A stretch of DNA of 64,000 nt, taken from Ruegeria atlantica (GTDB lineage: Bacteria; Pseudomonadota; Alphaproteobacteria; Rhodobacterales; Rhodobacteraceae). Below the pieces are notes generated by a model. That model searched no databases, was not told the DNA's origin, and saw nothing but the letters and a program-made list of their open reading frames with translations. The position numbers were made by a program, and so were the translations under genes. Location of the stretch: assembly GCF_001458195.1 (NCBI RefSeq), contig NZ_CYPU01000039.1:434093-498092 (forward strand), written 5' to 3'. Positions 54,924-64,000 of this stretch are shown piece after piece (within the stretch, counting starts at the first letter, position 1; every line of letters starts with the position of its first letter).

Positions 54924-55285
54924 TTTTGTGTGGAAAGCGTCTCGTCAAATTTGATGGATTCGCCGCAACCGCAAGCGTCCACAACATTCGGGTTGCGGAA
55001 CTTGAACCCGGCCTCCAGAAGCGAGACCTCATAGTCGATTTCAGTTCCGAACAAGAACATCTGCGCCATTGGCGCGATCATGATGCGGGCACCGTCCTGT
55101 TCGACCACTTCGTCGTTGGTATCGGCTTCATCCACGTAGTCCATGGTGTATTCCATGCCAGCGCAGCCGCCTTTCTTGACGCCAATGCGCAACCCGGCAT
55201 GACCGCCGGACGCCATCAGGCGTGCGATCTGCTCGGCCGCTTTGGTCGTCATTGTCACGGCCTGTTTGCCGGGAATGCCAAACAT
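54920..55285 (-). CDS. sufA: A-type iron-sulfur carrier (SufA/IscA/ErpA family)
   Basis: A 121-residue scaffold/carrier that delivers Fe-S clusters to target proteins. The three ligand cysteines Cys41 (GGCAGM) and Cys105/Cys107 (ACGCGES) are intact. In alphaproteobacteria such genes accompany suf clusters; here sufT is about 630 bases upstream on the same strand with a small plus-strand gene between. Whether it is SufA or ErpA cannot be separated by eye. Confidence 0.92.
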   Translation of the reverse strand: MFGIPGKQAVTMTTKAAEQIARLMASGGHAGLRIGVKKGGCAGMEYTMDYVDEADTNDEVVEQDGARIMIAPMAQMFLFGTEIDYEVSLLEAGFKFRNPNVVDACGCGESIKFDETLSTQN

Positions 55286-55484
55286 GGTGGTCTCCGTTGC
55301 GCTACGTTATCCCCAATCTAGGGCCGAGAGGCGTCAGGCTCAAGACATAGCAGACCTGCTGACCTAAGTTTTACCGACGGTGACGCTACCAAACGACCAA
55401 TTGCCACAGCAAACTTGCGTCTCTCAAGGTCTTCGCCTTAGCCTTACGGTTGTAACAAGATATTTGAGCAAAGGGCGATGGAAG

Positions 55485-55820
55485 ATGGTGAAGATCAGGC
55501 ATTTCCGCGGAAAAATCATTACGATGCAAGCTGTAGTTGCAGTCATTCTGACCGCGGGCGTGGCGCATGCAACAACGGATGGCGCACGACATCCAGTGAA
55601 TTGCGCAACCGCCGAGGGGGATCTTCGGGCCATCGCCGCAGAAAAGAAGCACGCAGAAGACCAGCAGGCAGAAAGTATCATTGCGATCACTCCTGCCGGT
55701 GCATTGCTGGGACTGGTCACGGGAACCGAGCAAAAAAGGCTCAGCATGTTGAATGGCGATTACGTCAAAGAGCTGGATCAACGCGCGGCCGAGATAAAAT
55801 CGACCTGCGGCGTGGAATAG
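55485..55820 (+). CDS. Small exported protein of unknown function
   Basis: A 111-residue protein with a signal peptide (KIITMQAVVAVILTAGVAHA) and a short mature helical region containing two cysteines (VNCATAEGDLRAIAAEKKHAEDQQ and KSTCGVE) and a hydrophobic ITPAGALLGLVTG segment. ATG 55485 is chosen because it starts just before the signal sequence; a further 35 codons upstream are open. It is encoded opposite to sufA and sufT, between them. I recall similar proteins in Rhodobacteraceae but no function. Confidence 0.68.
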   Translation: MVKIRHFRGKIITMQAVVAVILTAGVAHATTDGARHPVNCATAEGDLRAIAAEKKHAEDQQAESIIAITPAGALLGLVTGTEQKRLSMLNGDYVKELDQRAAEIKSTCGVE

Positions 55821-55918
55821 GCCGCTCGGGCCCTTTGATGCAAAAAGTGCTGCCTCGATTCATGGACAGCCCTTTTTGTTATCCTTCAATGCTTTACTGG
55901 GTAAATCTAAGCGAAACT

Positions 55919-56281
55919 CTACATGAATCCCAGTTCAAGACGTGCTTCGTCTGACATCATCTCCATACCCCAGGGGGGCTCCCATGTCAGCTCGACGTCA
56001 ACCTCTTTGACGCCAGCGACCGGTTCGATGGCCTCGACAATCCAGCCTGGCATTTCACCGGCGACCGGGCATCCGGGCGCGGTCAGTGTCATGATGACCT
56101 TCACCGCGTTTTCCTTGGTGATATCGATCGTATAGATCAGACCCAGATCGTAGATATTCACCGGAATCTCGGGATCGAAGACGGATCTGCAAGCCTCGAC
56201 CACGGAATCGTAGAGTGGATGATCGATGGTCGAAGGCGCGATCAGCGGCGTACCTTCGAACTGTTCACTTGGATGGGTCAT
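55919..56281 (-). CDS. sufT: SufT (MIP18/DUF59 family Fe-S assembly factor)
   Basis: A 120-residue protein of the MIP18 family that assists Fe-S protein maturation. The signature DPEIPVNIYDLGLIY and the TLTAPGCPVAGEMPGWI block with the conserved cysteine are present, followed by VDVELTWEPPWGMEMM. ATG 56281 (MTHPSEQ) is the family-like start; longer frame upstream is unsupported. Same strand as sufA. Cytosolic. Confidence 0.92.
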   Translation of the reverse strand: MTHPSEQFEGTPLIAPSTIDHPLYDSVVEACRSVFDPEIPVNIYDLGLIYTIDITKENAVKVIMTLTAPGCPVAGEMPGWIVEAIEPVAGVKEVDVELTWEPPWGMEMMSDEARLELGFM

Positions 56282-56379
56282 TCGTGCCTCGGGGCTGTTT
56301 CCTGAGAAATTATATAGGGAAAGGCTGGGGCAGCGTCCAGTGGTGCGGTGTGGCCCGCTGGACGCTGCGTCGATTTGGA

Positions 56380-56658
56380 TCAATCGTTGATATCGTGGCG
56401 GAAGGTTTTTACCTGGCCATGGGGCAGGGCGAACATGCGCCGCAGGATCAGCCAAGCCACCAGTGAAAGACCCGCAAAGAGTAAAAGCAAGACTGCCAGG
56501 CTTGGGGCAAAACCGGGGATTATAAGCAAAAGCCCTGTGACCGCCGCTCCAATCGCAAAGCCAAGAAAGATGAACCCTGGCAAGACGATCTCAAGTATGC
56601 CCAGAGCCAGCGCTCCGGCCAGCCAGAGCCACCATGTCAGCCAGAAGGGATCAGCCAT
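56380..56658 (-). CDS. NfeD-like short membrane protein
   Basis: A 92-residue protein with three to four closely packed hydrophobic helices (WLWLAGALALGILEIVLPG, FIFLGFAIGAAVTGLLLII, LAVLLLLFAGLSLVAWLIL) and a short charged tail. It resembles the membrane part of NfeD proteins, which partner SPFH/stomatin proteins; the OB-fold domain is missing. Its ATG overlaps the stop of the SPFH gene (TAATG), consistent with a functional pair. Confidence 0.82.
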   Translation of the reverse strand: MADPFWLTWWLWLAGALALGILEIVLPGFIFLGFAIGAAVTGLLLIIPGFAPSLAVLLLLFAGLSLVAWLILRRMFALPHGQVKTFRHDIND

Positions 56659-57548
56659 TACTTTCCTCCTTTCAACATCTTGAAGGCATCGCCAAAGGCC
56701 TCAAGCGCATTGGCGGGAACCACGATGGTCTGCGACCCGGTGCCGTTACCCAGCGCGTTCAGGGATTCGACTTGCTTCAAAGCGACCTGATACTGGGCAG
56801 CCTCGATACCATTGTCCTGAATGGCCTTGGCGACCACGCCGGTTGCATAAGCTTCGGCCTCGGCCTGGATACGGCGGGCTTTTGCGGTCTGCTCGGCCGC
56901 GTAAAGTTCCGCGTCGGCATTCAATTCGACCGAACGTTTTTGACCTTCAGCCTCGGTCACCTGCGCACGGCGGGCACGTTCCGCGTTCAACTGTTGTAGC
57001 ATCGCATCGCGTGTGGCCTGATCCAGGTTTACATCCAGAATCTCGGCGCGGGTGACTTCGATCCCCCAGTCGTCAACGGCAGTTTCGACGCTTTCCTGAA
57101 TGCGTTCAATCAGTTGAGCGCGGTTGGACTGCACTTCATCCAGATCCATTTTACCGATTTCGGCACGGACGATACCTGCAACGGTTGTTGCAATCGCTCC
57201 GTCGACGTCACGGATGCGGTACACGGTCTTTTCCGGTTCAAGAATACGGTAAAACACCGAAGTATCGATCTGAACCAGAACGTTGTCCTTGGTGATTGCA
57301 TCTTGCGTCGCATTCGGTAGCTGGCGTTCAAGAATGGATATCTTGTGACGCGCAACATCAAGAAAAGGAACGATAAAGTTGATTCCGGGGCCAAGCACCG
57401 AGTGCAGGCGGCCAAAGCGTTCAACCACGTATTTTTCCGACTGAGGCACAATTTTGATGCCTTTGAAAATAACGACGACAATCAGAACTGCCGCAAGCAG
57501 GTAAATGATGTTCGATGTTAGCAACCCAATGATCTGTTCTTCGGTCAT
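56658..57548 (-). CDS. SPFH/band 7 (stomatin/prohibitin-like) membrane protein
   Basis: A 296-residue membrane-organising protein. One N-terminal helix (IIYLLAAVLIVVVIFKG) anchors it; the SPFH domain follows (VPQSEKYVVERFGRLHSVLGPGINFIVP, RILEPEKTVYRI, DWGIEVTRAEILDV) and the C-terminal half is a long helix rich in Ala/Glu/Arg (residues 185-245). Such proteins form large rings in membrane microdomains and influence protease activity. Coupled to the NfeD-like gene. Confidence 0.93.
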   Translation of the reverse strand: MTEEQIIGLLTSNIIYLLAAVLIVVVIFKGIKIVPQSEKYVVERFGRLHSVLGPGINFIVPFLDVARHKISILERQLPNATQDAITKDNVLVQIDTSVFYRILEPEKTVYRIRDVDGAIATTVAGIVRAEIGKMDLDEVQSNRAQLIERIQESVETAVDDWGIEVTRAEILDVNLDQATRDAMLQQLNAERARRAQVTEAEGQKRSVELNADAELYAAEQTAKARRIQAEAEAYATGVVAKAIQDNGIEAAQYQVALKQVESLNALGNGTGSQTIVVPANALEAFGDAFKMLKGGK

Positions 57549-57725
57549 ATCTGTCCTCTGTATTATTGTGTACTATGGTATACACTTGGGGATTGACTCG
57601 CCCATTTTCAACTCTGGTATGGCGGGAATGGGGATAGATGCAAATCTCTGAAAACCACAATGTAGCGTGGAATATTTTGAATGTGGCTGCTTTGCATCCG
57701 GTTGTGATTGCGCTATCGGGCGGGG

Positions 57726-58637
57726 ATGAAACTGATAATTGATACAGATCCGGGCATCGACGATGCGATGGCCATTGCCTATGCCGCCGCTGCACCAGAA
57801 ATAGACCTGATCGGCCTGACCACGGTTTTCGGCAACACGCATGTGCACCAATCCAGCCGCAACGCGCGGTTCTTGCTCCATAAACTGGGACTGGACGCGC
57901 CAGTGGCTGAGGGGGCGCCGCTTCCAGTTGGTGCGACCACATACGACCCGTCCGAGCACGTGCACGGCCCCGAAGGATTCGGTGATTTGACTGACATCCC
58001 GCAGATTGGGGAAAATCACCCCCTGACGGCGGCCGAATTCCTTGTCGAGCAGGCGCGGGAACACAAGGGTGAGCTGGTCGTCTGCGCCATTGGACCGTTG
58101 ACCAATGTCGCCGATGCCATGCGGTTGGACCCAGAGTTTGCAGGCAACATCAAGCGACTGGTGATCATGGGCGGTGCCGTGTTTTGCCCCGGGAACATCA
58201 CGGAGCATGCCGAGGCCAACATCTATCACGATGCACAGGCCGCGGATGCAGTGTTCGCGTCTCCGCCAGATACTGTTCTGGTCGGCTTGGATGTCACTCT
58301 GAAAACTCTGTACGAGACCGCGGATTTTGATGCATTGGCGGCGCTTTCCGCTGACATGGGCGGTTTCCTGCGCGACATCTCGAAATTTTATCTGAAGTTC
58401 TACAAGGATATCGGCGGATTGGAAGGGTGCGGCCTGCACGACTCGACGGCTGTGATTGCCTGTACCCACGAACCCATGTTCGAGATAGTCGAAACCGGGC
58501 TTCAGGTTGAGGTAGATGGTCCGCAAATCGGGGCAACCCGACCGGATGCCAACAGACCAACAGTGCGCGTATGCCGGGATGTGGATGGGGCAGGGGTTGT
58601 CAGCCTGTTCACTGACCGCGTTGCGTCATTGCCCTGA
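57726..58637 (+). CDS. Nucleoside hydrolase (inosine/uridine-preferring type)
   Basis: Calcium-dependent enzyme of 303 residues hydrolysing ribonucleosides to ribose and base. The N-terminal metal cluster is IIDTDPGIDDAMA, and further calcium/ribose contacts are in VVCAIGPLTNVADAM, IMGGAVFCPGNITEHAEANIYHDAQAAD and the C-terminal CGLHDSTAVIAC. ATG 57726 (MKLIID) is preferred over an ATG 18 bases earlier. It stands alone, divergent from the SPFH gene. Base preference cannot be told. Confidence 0.93.
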   Translation: MKLIIDTDPGIDDAMAIAYAAAAPEIDLIGLTTVFGNTHVHQSSRNARFLLHKLGLDAPVAEGAPLPVGATTYDPSEHVHGPEGFGDLTDIPQIGENHPLTAAEFLVEQAREHKGELVVCAIGPLTNVADAMRLDPEFAGNIKRLVIMGGAVFCPGNITEHAEANIYHDAQAADAVFASPPDTVLVGLDVTLKTLYETADFDALAALSADMGGFLRDISKFYLKFYKDIGGLEGCGLHDSTAVIACTHEPMFEIVETGLQVEVDGPQIGATRPDANRPTVRVCRDVDGAGVVSLFTDRVASLP

Positions 58638-58701
58638 CGGCTTGCAATATCAGCGAAGATCGGGCAATTGCTGCCCGGTTCAGCGACCCTGAGGCATTCA
58701 C

Positions 58702-59832
58702 ATGACAGACCGTTTCTCATTTGACCTGAAAGCCACGGATGGCAAAGCACGCACCGGGGTAATCCATACTCCACGCGGTGAGGTGCGCACGCCGGCCTTT
58801 ATGCCGGTTGGCACGGCGGCAACGGTCAAAGCGATGATGCCGGAAAGCGTACGCGCCACAGGGGCGGACATCCTGTTGGGCAACACCTATCACTTGATGC
58901 TGCGCCCGACAGCCGAGCGGATCGACCGTTTGGGCGGGTTGCACAAGTTCATGAATTGGGAACGGCCGATACTGACGGATTCAGGTGGGTTTCAGGTTAT
59001 GTCGCTGGCCGGGTTGCGCAAGCTGACCGAAAAGGGTGTGACCTTCAAATCTCATATCGACGGCTCGCGCCACGAATTGACGCCTGAGCGATCGATGGAG
59101 ATTCAGCGCCTGTTGGGGTCCGACATCGTTATGTGTTTCGACGAATGCCCAGCGTTGCCCGCTGACCGGGATCGCATTGCCGAGTCGATGCGCCTGTCGA
59201 TGCGGTGGGCCGAGCGGTCGCGTGACGCTTTCGGGGATCGTCCCGGTCACGCTTTGTTCGGCATTCAGCAGGGCGGGCTTGAGCAGGATTTCCGCGAGGA
59301 ATCGGCCGAGGCGCTGAAAGAGATCGGTTTCGAAGGTTACGCCGTCGGTGGGCTTGCCGTGGGTGAAGGCCAGGAAGCGATGTTCGACGTGCTGGACTTT
59401 GCGCCGGATATGCTGCCGGTCGACAAACCACGTTATCTGATGGGCGTTGGAAAACCGGATGATATCGTTGGCGCTGTTGCGCGTGGCATTGACATGATGG
59501 ATTGCGTGTTGCCGTCCCGTTCGGGGCGCACAGGGCAGGTATTCACGCGCTACGGCGTGGTGAACATCAAGAATGCCCGCCATTCAGATGACCCGCGCCC
59601 GTTGGATGAACACTGCACGTGTCCTGCCTGTACAAACTACTCCCGCGCCTATCTGCACCACGTGTTCCGTTCGAATGAAATGATTTCTGGCATGCTGCTG
59701 ACCTGGCACAACCTGCATTATTTCCAAGAGATCATGCAGGGGATGCGTGACGCCATCGCCGCTGGAACGTTTGAGGCGTGGCAGGTCGAGTTCCACGCAC
59801 AGCGTGCGCAAGGCGATATTGAGCCTGTTTGA
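58702..59832 (+). CDS. tgt: tRNA-guanine (queuine) transglycosylase
   Basis: Exchanges guanine 34 for preQ1 in tRNAs reading NAY codons. The 376 residues include the nucleophile-region MFDEC-like [41 protein letters not shown] and [27 protein letters not shown] with the catalytic aspartate. The zinc site is CTCPAC near the C-terminus with a later histidine. ATG 58702 follows GAGG. A short hairpin (CGGGCA/TGCCCG) lies upstream. Confidence 0.97.
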   Translation: MTDRFSFDLKATDGKARTGVIHTPRGEVRTPAFMPVGTAATVKAMMPESVRATGADILLGNTYHLMLRPTAERIDRLGGLHKFMNWERPILTDSGGFQVMSLAGLRKLTEKGVTFKSHIDGSRHELTPERSMEIQRLLGSDIVMCFDECPALPADRDRIAESMRLSMRWAERSRDAFGDRPGHALFGIQQGGLEQDFREESAEALKEIGFEGYAVGGLAVGEGQEAMFDVLDFAPDMLPVDKPRYLMGVGKPDDIVGAVARGIDMMDCVLPSRSGRTGQVFTRYGVVNIKNARHSDDPRPLDEHCTCPACTNYSRAYLHHVFRSNEMISGMLLTWHNLHYFQEIMQGMRDAIAAGTFEAWQVEFHAQRAQGDIEPV

Positions 59833-60043
59833 TAGGCGTTTGGTGTTTTGGCGATCAAAATCGCCGAATAGTCCATCAGGTGCCTTGCAGTCCCGAACAC
59901 CTCAGGTCATTCTCACCATGAGAGATGGCGGTAAGGTTGAAATAGGGCGTTAACTGCCCCACCTTTATCGTCCAAGACAGGAGACGGCCGGGCGTTGCCT
60001 CGATGAGGGACCAGAGCCGTCTTGCCAATGATAAGGATAGAGC

Positions 60044-62452
60044 ATGCAAGAGCCCCTGAACTCCTCATACCCAGTGCTGCCGCTGCGCGATATCGTGGTT
60101 TTCCCGCATATGATCGTGCCGCTGTTCGTCGGTCGGGAAAAATCCGTCCGGGCGCTGGAAGAAGTGATGCAGGACGACAAGCAGATTCTGTTGTCCAGCC
60201 AGATCGACCCAAGCGACGATGACCCAACCGAAGACGGCATCTACCGGTCCGGTGTGCTGGCCAATGTACTGCAATTGCTGAAATTGCCGGACGGCACCGT
60301 GAAGGTGCTGGTCGAGGGGCAAGCCCGTGTGATGATCACGGAATTCCTTGAAAACGAAGAATTTTTTGAGGCGCGCGCCGAGTATTTGACCGAAATTCCG
60401 GGCGACGTAACGACAACCGAAGCACTGCAGCGCACGGTTGCGGATGAATTCGAGCGTTACGCGAAAGTGCGCAAAAACATCCCCGAAGAAGCGTTGACCG
60501 CAGTTGGAGAATCCACCGAACCGGCAAAGCTGGCTGACCTTGTGTCGGGTCATTTGGGGATTGAAGTCGAACAAAAGCAAGACCTGCTGGAAACCCTAAG
60601 CGTCAGCGAGCGACTTGAGAAGGTCTATGGCCTGATGCAGGGCGAAATGTCGGTTCTGCAGGTCGAGAAAAAGATCAAGACCCGCGTCAAAACCCAGATG
60701 GAGAAGACGCAGCGCGAGTACTATCTGAATGAGCAGATGAAGGCCATTCAGAAGGAACTTGGCGATGGCGAAGACGGCAGCAATGAAGTTGCCGAACTGG
60801 AAGCTAAAATCGAAGAGACCAAGCTGTCCAAAGAGGCCCGTGAAAAGGCCGAAGGCGAGCTGAAAAAGCTGCGTAACATGAGCCCGATGTCGGCTGAGGC
60901 CACCGTCGTACGCAACTATCTGGACTGGATTCTGGCCTTGCCGTGGGGCACGAAATCCCGCGTCAAAAAGGATCTGGGCCGCGCGCAGGACATTCTGGAT
61001 GCCGACCACTATGGCCTTGAGAAGGTCAAGGAACGGATCGTCGAATATCTGGCTGTTCAGCAGCGGTCGAAGAAGCTGAAGGGCCCGATTATGTGCCTTG
61101 TTGGCCCTCCGGGTGTGGGTAAAACCTCGCTTGGTAAGTCGGTTGCACGTGCGACGGGGCGTGAGTTCATTCGCATCTCGCTGGGCGGTGTGCGTGACGA
61201 GTCCGAGATCCGTGGCCACCGTCGGACCTATATCGGTTCGATGCCTGGTAAGATCATCCAGGCGCTGAAAAAGGCGAAGACCACAAACCCGCTCATCCTG
61301 CTCGACGAGATCGACAAGATGGGGCAGGACTTCCGTGGTGACCCGGCTTCGGCGATGCTCGAGGTGTTGGACCCGGAGCAGAACAGCACATTCATGGACC
61401 ACTACCTTGAGGTCGAATACGACCTGTCCAACGTGATGTTCCTGACCACATCCAACAGCTACAACATGCCTGGGCCTTTGCTGGACCGGATGGAGATCAT
61501 TCCGCTGGCCGGTTACACCGAGGACGAAAAAAGTGAGATCGCCAAACAGCATCTGATCAGCAAGCAGGTGAAGAACCACGGTCTGAAGGCCAAGGAGTTC
61601 GAACTGACCGATGACGCGCTGCATTCGATCATCCGCACTTACACGCGGGAAGCTGGCGTTCGGAACTTAGAACGTGAAATAGCCAAGGTGGCGCGGAAGT
61701 CGCTGACCAAGATCATCAAGAAAGAGGCTGAATCTGTAACGGTGACGCCAGACAATCTGGATGAGTTCCTGGGCGTGCCCAAGTTCCGCTATGGCCTGGC
61801 CGAACAGGACGATCAGGTTGGTGTTGTCACCGGTCTGGCGTGGACATCGGTCGGTGGTGATCTGTTGCATATCGAGGCGCTGAAACTGCCGGGCAAGGGT
61901 CGGATGAAGACCACCGGCAAGCTGGGCGATGTGATGAAGGAATCCATCGATGCGGCGTCGTCCTATGTGCGGTCAATTTCGCCTCAGATTGGGGTGAAGC
62001 CACCCAAATTCGACAAGATAGACATCCACGTGCACGTGCCGGATGGTGCGACTCCGAAAGACGGGCCTTCGGCTGGTCTGGCCATGGTGACCTCGATCGT
62101 ATCCGTGCTGACCGGTATTCCGGTTCGTAAGGACATCGCAATGACGGGTGAGGTTTCGTTGCGTGGCAACGCGATGCCGATTGGTGGTTTGAAAGAGAAA
62201 CTGCTGGCGGCCCTGCGCGGTGGCATCAAGACTGTTCTGATCCCGGAAGAGAACGAAAAGGACCTGGCCGAGATCCCGGACAACGTGAAAGAAGGTCTGA
62301 AGATCATTCCGGTAGAGCACGTGTCCGAAGTTCTCAAACTGGCACTGGTACGTGAGCCGGAAGCGATTGAGTGGGATGAGGCCGCCGAAGAGGCTGCCGC
62401 AGCCGCTGCGAAGGCCACTGAAAGCGCAAGCCCGTCTGCCACGACGCACTAA
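60044..62452 (+). CDS. lon: ATP-dependent protease La
   Basis: Hexameric AAA+ serine protease of 802 residues that degrades damaged and regulatory proteins. The N-domain starts [23 protein letters not shown]; the ATPase has [19 protein letters not shown] and [16 protein letters not shown]; the protease domain has the catalytic serine in [11 protein letters not shown] and lysine in [13 protein letters not shown]-terminal alanine-rich tail ([14 protein letters not shown]) follows, common in this group. AAGGAT precedes ATG 60044. The 210 bases upstream hold no clear heat-shock promoter that I can identify. Confidence 0.98.
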   Translation: MQEPLNSSYPVLPLRDIVVFPHMIVPLFVGREKSVRALEEVMQDDKQILLSSQIDPSDDDPTEDGIYRSGVLANVLQLLKLPDGTVKVLVEGQARVMITEFLENEEFFEARAEYLTEIPGDVTTTEALQRTVADEFERYAKVRKNIPEEALTAVGESTEPAKLADLVSGHLGIEVEQKQDLLETLSVSERLEKVYGLMQGEMSVLQVEKKIKTRVKTQMEKTQREYYLNEQMKAIQKELGDGEDGSNEVAELEAKIEETKLSKEAREKAEGELKKLRNMSPMSAEATVVRNYLDWILALPWGTKSRVKKDLGRAQDILDADHYGLEKVKERIVEYLAVQQRSKKLKGPIMCLVGPPGVGKTSLGKSVARATGREFIRISLGGVRDESEIRGHRRTYIGSMPGKIIQALKKAKTTNPLILLDEIDKMGQDFRGDPASAMLEVLDPEQNSTFMDHYLEVEYDLSNVMFLTTSNSYNMPGPLLDRMEIIPLAGYTEDEKSEIAKQHLISKQVKNHGLKAKEFELTDDALHSIIRTYTREAGVRNLEREIAKVARKSLTKIIKKEAESVTVTPDNLDEFLGVPKFRYGLAEQDDQVGVVTGLAWTSVGGDLLHIEALKLPGKGRMKTTGKLGDVMKESIDAASSYVRSISPQIGVKPPKFDKIDIHVHVPDGATPKDGPSAGLAMVTSIVSVLTGIPVRKDIAMTGEVSLRGNAMPIGGLKEKLLAALRGGIKTVLIPEENEKDLAEIPDNVKEGLKIIPVEHVSEVLKLALVREPEAIEWDEAAEEAAAAAAKATESASPSATTH

Positions 62453-62472
62453 GCGATAGGCGATAGACAAAG

Positions 62473-62499
62473 AAAAGGCGGGGTCTTCCCCGCCTTTTT
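62473..62499. terminator. Bidirectional terminator of lon and the APC permease
   Basis: Stem AAAAGGCGGGG with CCCCGCCTTTT, loop TCTT, T-runs both ways. It lies 20 bases after the lon stop and just outside the stop of the convergent permease. Confidence 0.92.
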
Positions 62500-62504
62500 C
62501 CTTT

Positions 62505-63998
62505 TCAGAAGCCGATAACAGGCTTCTTCGGGTCCAGAACCTCTTCCTCGGCGATGTAAGTTTGAAACTTTTTGGCGGATAGGGAAGATCGGACCGCCAG
62601 ACCAAAAATGACGATTGAAAACAGAACACACAGCAAAATATCCCAACCAAAGGGGATTTTCTTAAGCGCACCTTCCCCGAACTGTCCCAGGAACGAGATC
62701 AAGCCGATCCCTCCGAAATAGGGAACCAGCCACAGGGCCTCGGTCACGTCCATTTCGTTCAACCGATTGTGGAACCGTGCCAGAAGAAGAACAAACCCGA
62801 CGATCAACGCGATGCCAAGCCGCCAAACGGTGTCCCATCCGCTCCAATAGACGATGAGCGTGGCGACAGCGAAGGCTGTGATGGCCACCACTTTGACAAA
62901 GGGAATGCGAATGGACCGCGGGTGGTCCGGCATCAGGCGTCGCAAGCACACAACGGCGATTGGCCCAACGGCAAAAGATACGACTATGGCCGCACCATTC
63001 AGGGCAATAACGGTGGTGAACGGGACCGTAAGAAGGAACAGAATTCCAATCAGAAAGTTCAGCGCCAATGCCCACAAGGGCACCCCAAATGCGGACAGTA
63101 TTTGCAAACGCTTTGGCAGGAACCCGTTCTGTGACAAGGCCATCGCGATACGCGCGTTCGAACCGGTGGACACCAAACCGTTGCCAAAGGGGCCAATGAC
63201 CGAACCTATGTTCAAAACGCTCAGGAACCAGACGATCCCAACCGATAGGATGACCCCGTCCAATGGCCCCTGACCGCTAAAATTCAGGCTTGCCCAGCCG
63301 TTCTTCAGCATCTCCGGGTCAAGCGCGCCGATAAACGCGATCTGTAATCCGACGTAAATGGCCGCACACAGAATAATGGACAGCACCAGCGCCGCAGGAA
63401 TGGCCACTTTGGGGTTTCGAACCTCACCGGCCATATCGACCACATGGCGGAAACCGATGAAGGAAAAGATGACGCCTCCGGTTGAAACGGCCGCCATGAT
63501 GCCCTGCAAGCCGTACGGCGCAAAACCACCCGGTTGGGTGAAATTTCCGGTGTCAAATCGACTTGCGATCAGCAGAACCGACAGCACGATAGGAATGGCA
63601 ATTTTGGCCCATGTCAGCGTCGCGTTGACTTGCGTGAAGAATTTTACCCCCAACGCATTAATGACAACGAACAACAACATAAAAAACAACGCCACGGCGA
63701 TACCTGCGCCGGTCAAACTGCCCGTATCGGCTGTGTGCAGCCAGGGAGCATAAGGCCCGAGGTACTTCAGCATCGCCTCGACCTCAATCGGGGCGGTGGT
63801 GTTGTACCCAATCCAGGCCGTCCACCCCATTGCCATCGAAACGATGTTGCCGTGCGAAAACTGGGGGACGCGGGCGATCCCTCCGGGAATGGGCAGCATG
63901 GCCGAGATCTCGGCGAAGGTTATCGCAAGAACGAACATGGCCACCGCGCCAATGATCCACGAAAGGATAGCGGCAGGACCTGCGTGTTGAACTGCGAG
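62505..63998 (-). CDS. APC-family amino acid permease, 5'-truncated by window edge
   Basis: Inner-membrane transporter of the amino acid-polyamine-organocation superfamily. At least 497 residues are visible and the frame stays open to the right edge (preceding residues include AGPAAILSWIIGAVA), so the N-terminus with the first helix is missing. About eleven helices are seen; motifs include FAEISAMLPIPGGIARV, the IGFRHVVDMAGEVRNPKVAIP consensus loop and LVSTGSNARIAMALSQNG. The substrate is unknown; amino acids or polyamines are typical. Ends against the bidirectional terminator shared with lon. Confidence 0.9.
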   Translation of the reverse strand, partial: LAVQHAGPAAILSWIIGAVAMFVLAITFAEISAMLPIPGGIARVPQFSHGNIVSMAMGWTAWIGYNTTAPIEVEAMLKYLGPYAPWLHTADTGSLTGAGIAVALFFMLLFVVINALGVKFFTQVNATLTWAKIAIPIVLSVLLIASRFDTGNFTQPGGFAPYGLQGIMAAVSTGGVIFSFIGFRHVVDMAGEVRNPKVAIPAALVLSIILCAAIYVGLQIAFIGALDPEMLKNGWASLNFSGQGPLDGVILSVGIVWFLSVLNIGSVIGPFGNGLVSTGSNARIAMALSQNGFLPKRLQILSAFGVPLWALALNFLIGILFLLTVPFTTVIALNGAAIVVSFAVGPIAVVCLRRLMPDHPRSIRIPFVKVVAITAFAVATLIVYWSGWDTVWRLGIALIVGFVLLLARFHNRLNEMDVTEALWLVPYFGGIGLISFLGQFGEGALKKIPFGWDILLCVLFSIVIFGLAVRSSLSAKKFQTYIAEEEVLDPKKPVIGF

Positions 63999-64000
63999 GA

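Noticed and set aside
59850..59865. GGCGAT/ATCGCC hairpin after tgt as a terminator
   Set aside because: Short stem with no T-run in either direction; may be a random or repeat-derived palindrome.
59833..60043. Sigma-32 heat-shock promoter for lon
   Set aside because: A CTTG at 59884 exists but no matching -10 at the expected spacing.

Overview
The window reads as a chromosomal segment of a marine alphaproteobacterium of the Roseobacter group (Rhodobacteraceae, Ruegeria-like). This rests on gene content: a DUF6477/DUF6456 pair, a sulfate-assimilation operon containing DUF2849 and DUF934 genes, a form II carbon-monoxide-dehydrogenase-type cluster, a DctBD-controlled TRAP transporter, an OxyR/peroxiredoxin pair, a non-pyrrolysine MttB-family methyltransferase and creatinase. 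Species is not determined. Genes are dense and lie on both strands. No rRNA, tRNA, insertion sequence, prophage or CRISPR array was seen.

Layout. 1-4.3 kb: 3' end of creatinase, a ureohydrolase, a GT25 glycosyltransferase, and a translationally coupled truncated globin plus class III adenylate cyclase. 4.3-15 kb (almost all minus strand): TetR regulator, PPK2, alpha/beta hydrolase, homoserine acetyltransferase, a P-loop protein, two EamA exporters, a FadL-type porin, two methyltransferase-like genes and guaA. 15-26 kb: GNAT, MttB-like protein, DUF6477, a frameshifted DUF6456 pseudogene, oxyR with convergent peroxiredoxin, lipA with an M20 amidohydrolase, hpt, a COQ10-type protein, MmgE/PrpD and pyrC. 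26.4-35.3 kb: maturation and structural genes of a form II molybdenum hydroxylase (MoxR, VWA/CoxE, XdhC, MoCF, then coxS-L-M), interrupted by one opposite-strand exported protein. 35.3-38.4 kb: an RpiR regulator divergent from a BKACE plus class III aminotransferase operon. 38.5-44.8 kb: infC, a ferredoxin-NADP reductase and the assimilatory sulfate/sirohaem operon with a divergent Lrp/AsnC regulator. 44.8-52.5 kb: a P450, then dctB-dctD and dctP-Q-M. 52.7-53.1 kb: a guanidine-II riboswitch in front of gdx. 53-64 kb: tpiA, a 2OG-Fe(II) oxygenase, sufA, a small exported protein, sufT, an NfeD/SPFH pair, a nucleoside hydrolase, tgt, lon and an APC permease cut by the right edge.

How the genes work together. 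Several units look self-contained: CO/aldehyde-type oxidation with its own cofactor-maturation genes; APS reduction to sulfide with sirohaem synthesis and a nearby reductase; two-component control of C4-dicarboxylate uptake; riboswitch-controlled guanidinium export. The most unusual points are the globin-cyclase operon, a DctD homologue that lacks both the GAFTGA loop and the Walker A lysine yet sits next to paired palindromic operators, a probable ATA start for infC, a two-lesion pseudogene whose lesions are an 8-bp tandem duplication and a G-run slip, and an uncharacterised transaminase/BKACE pathway.
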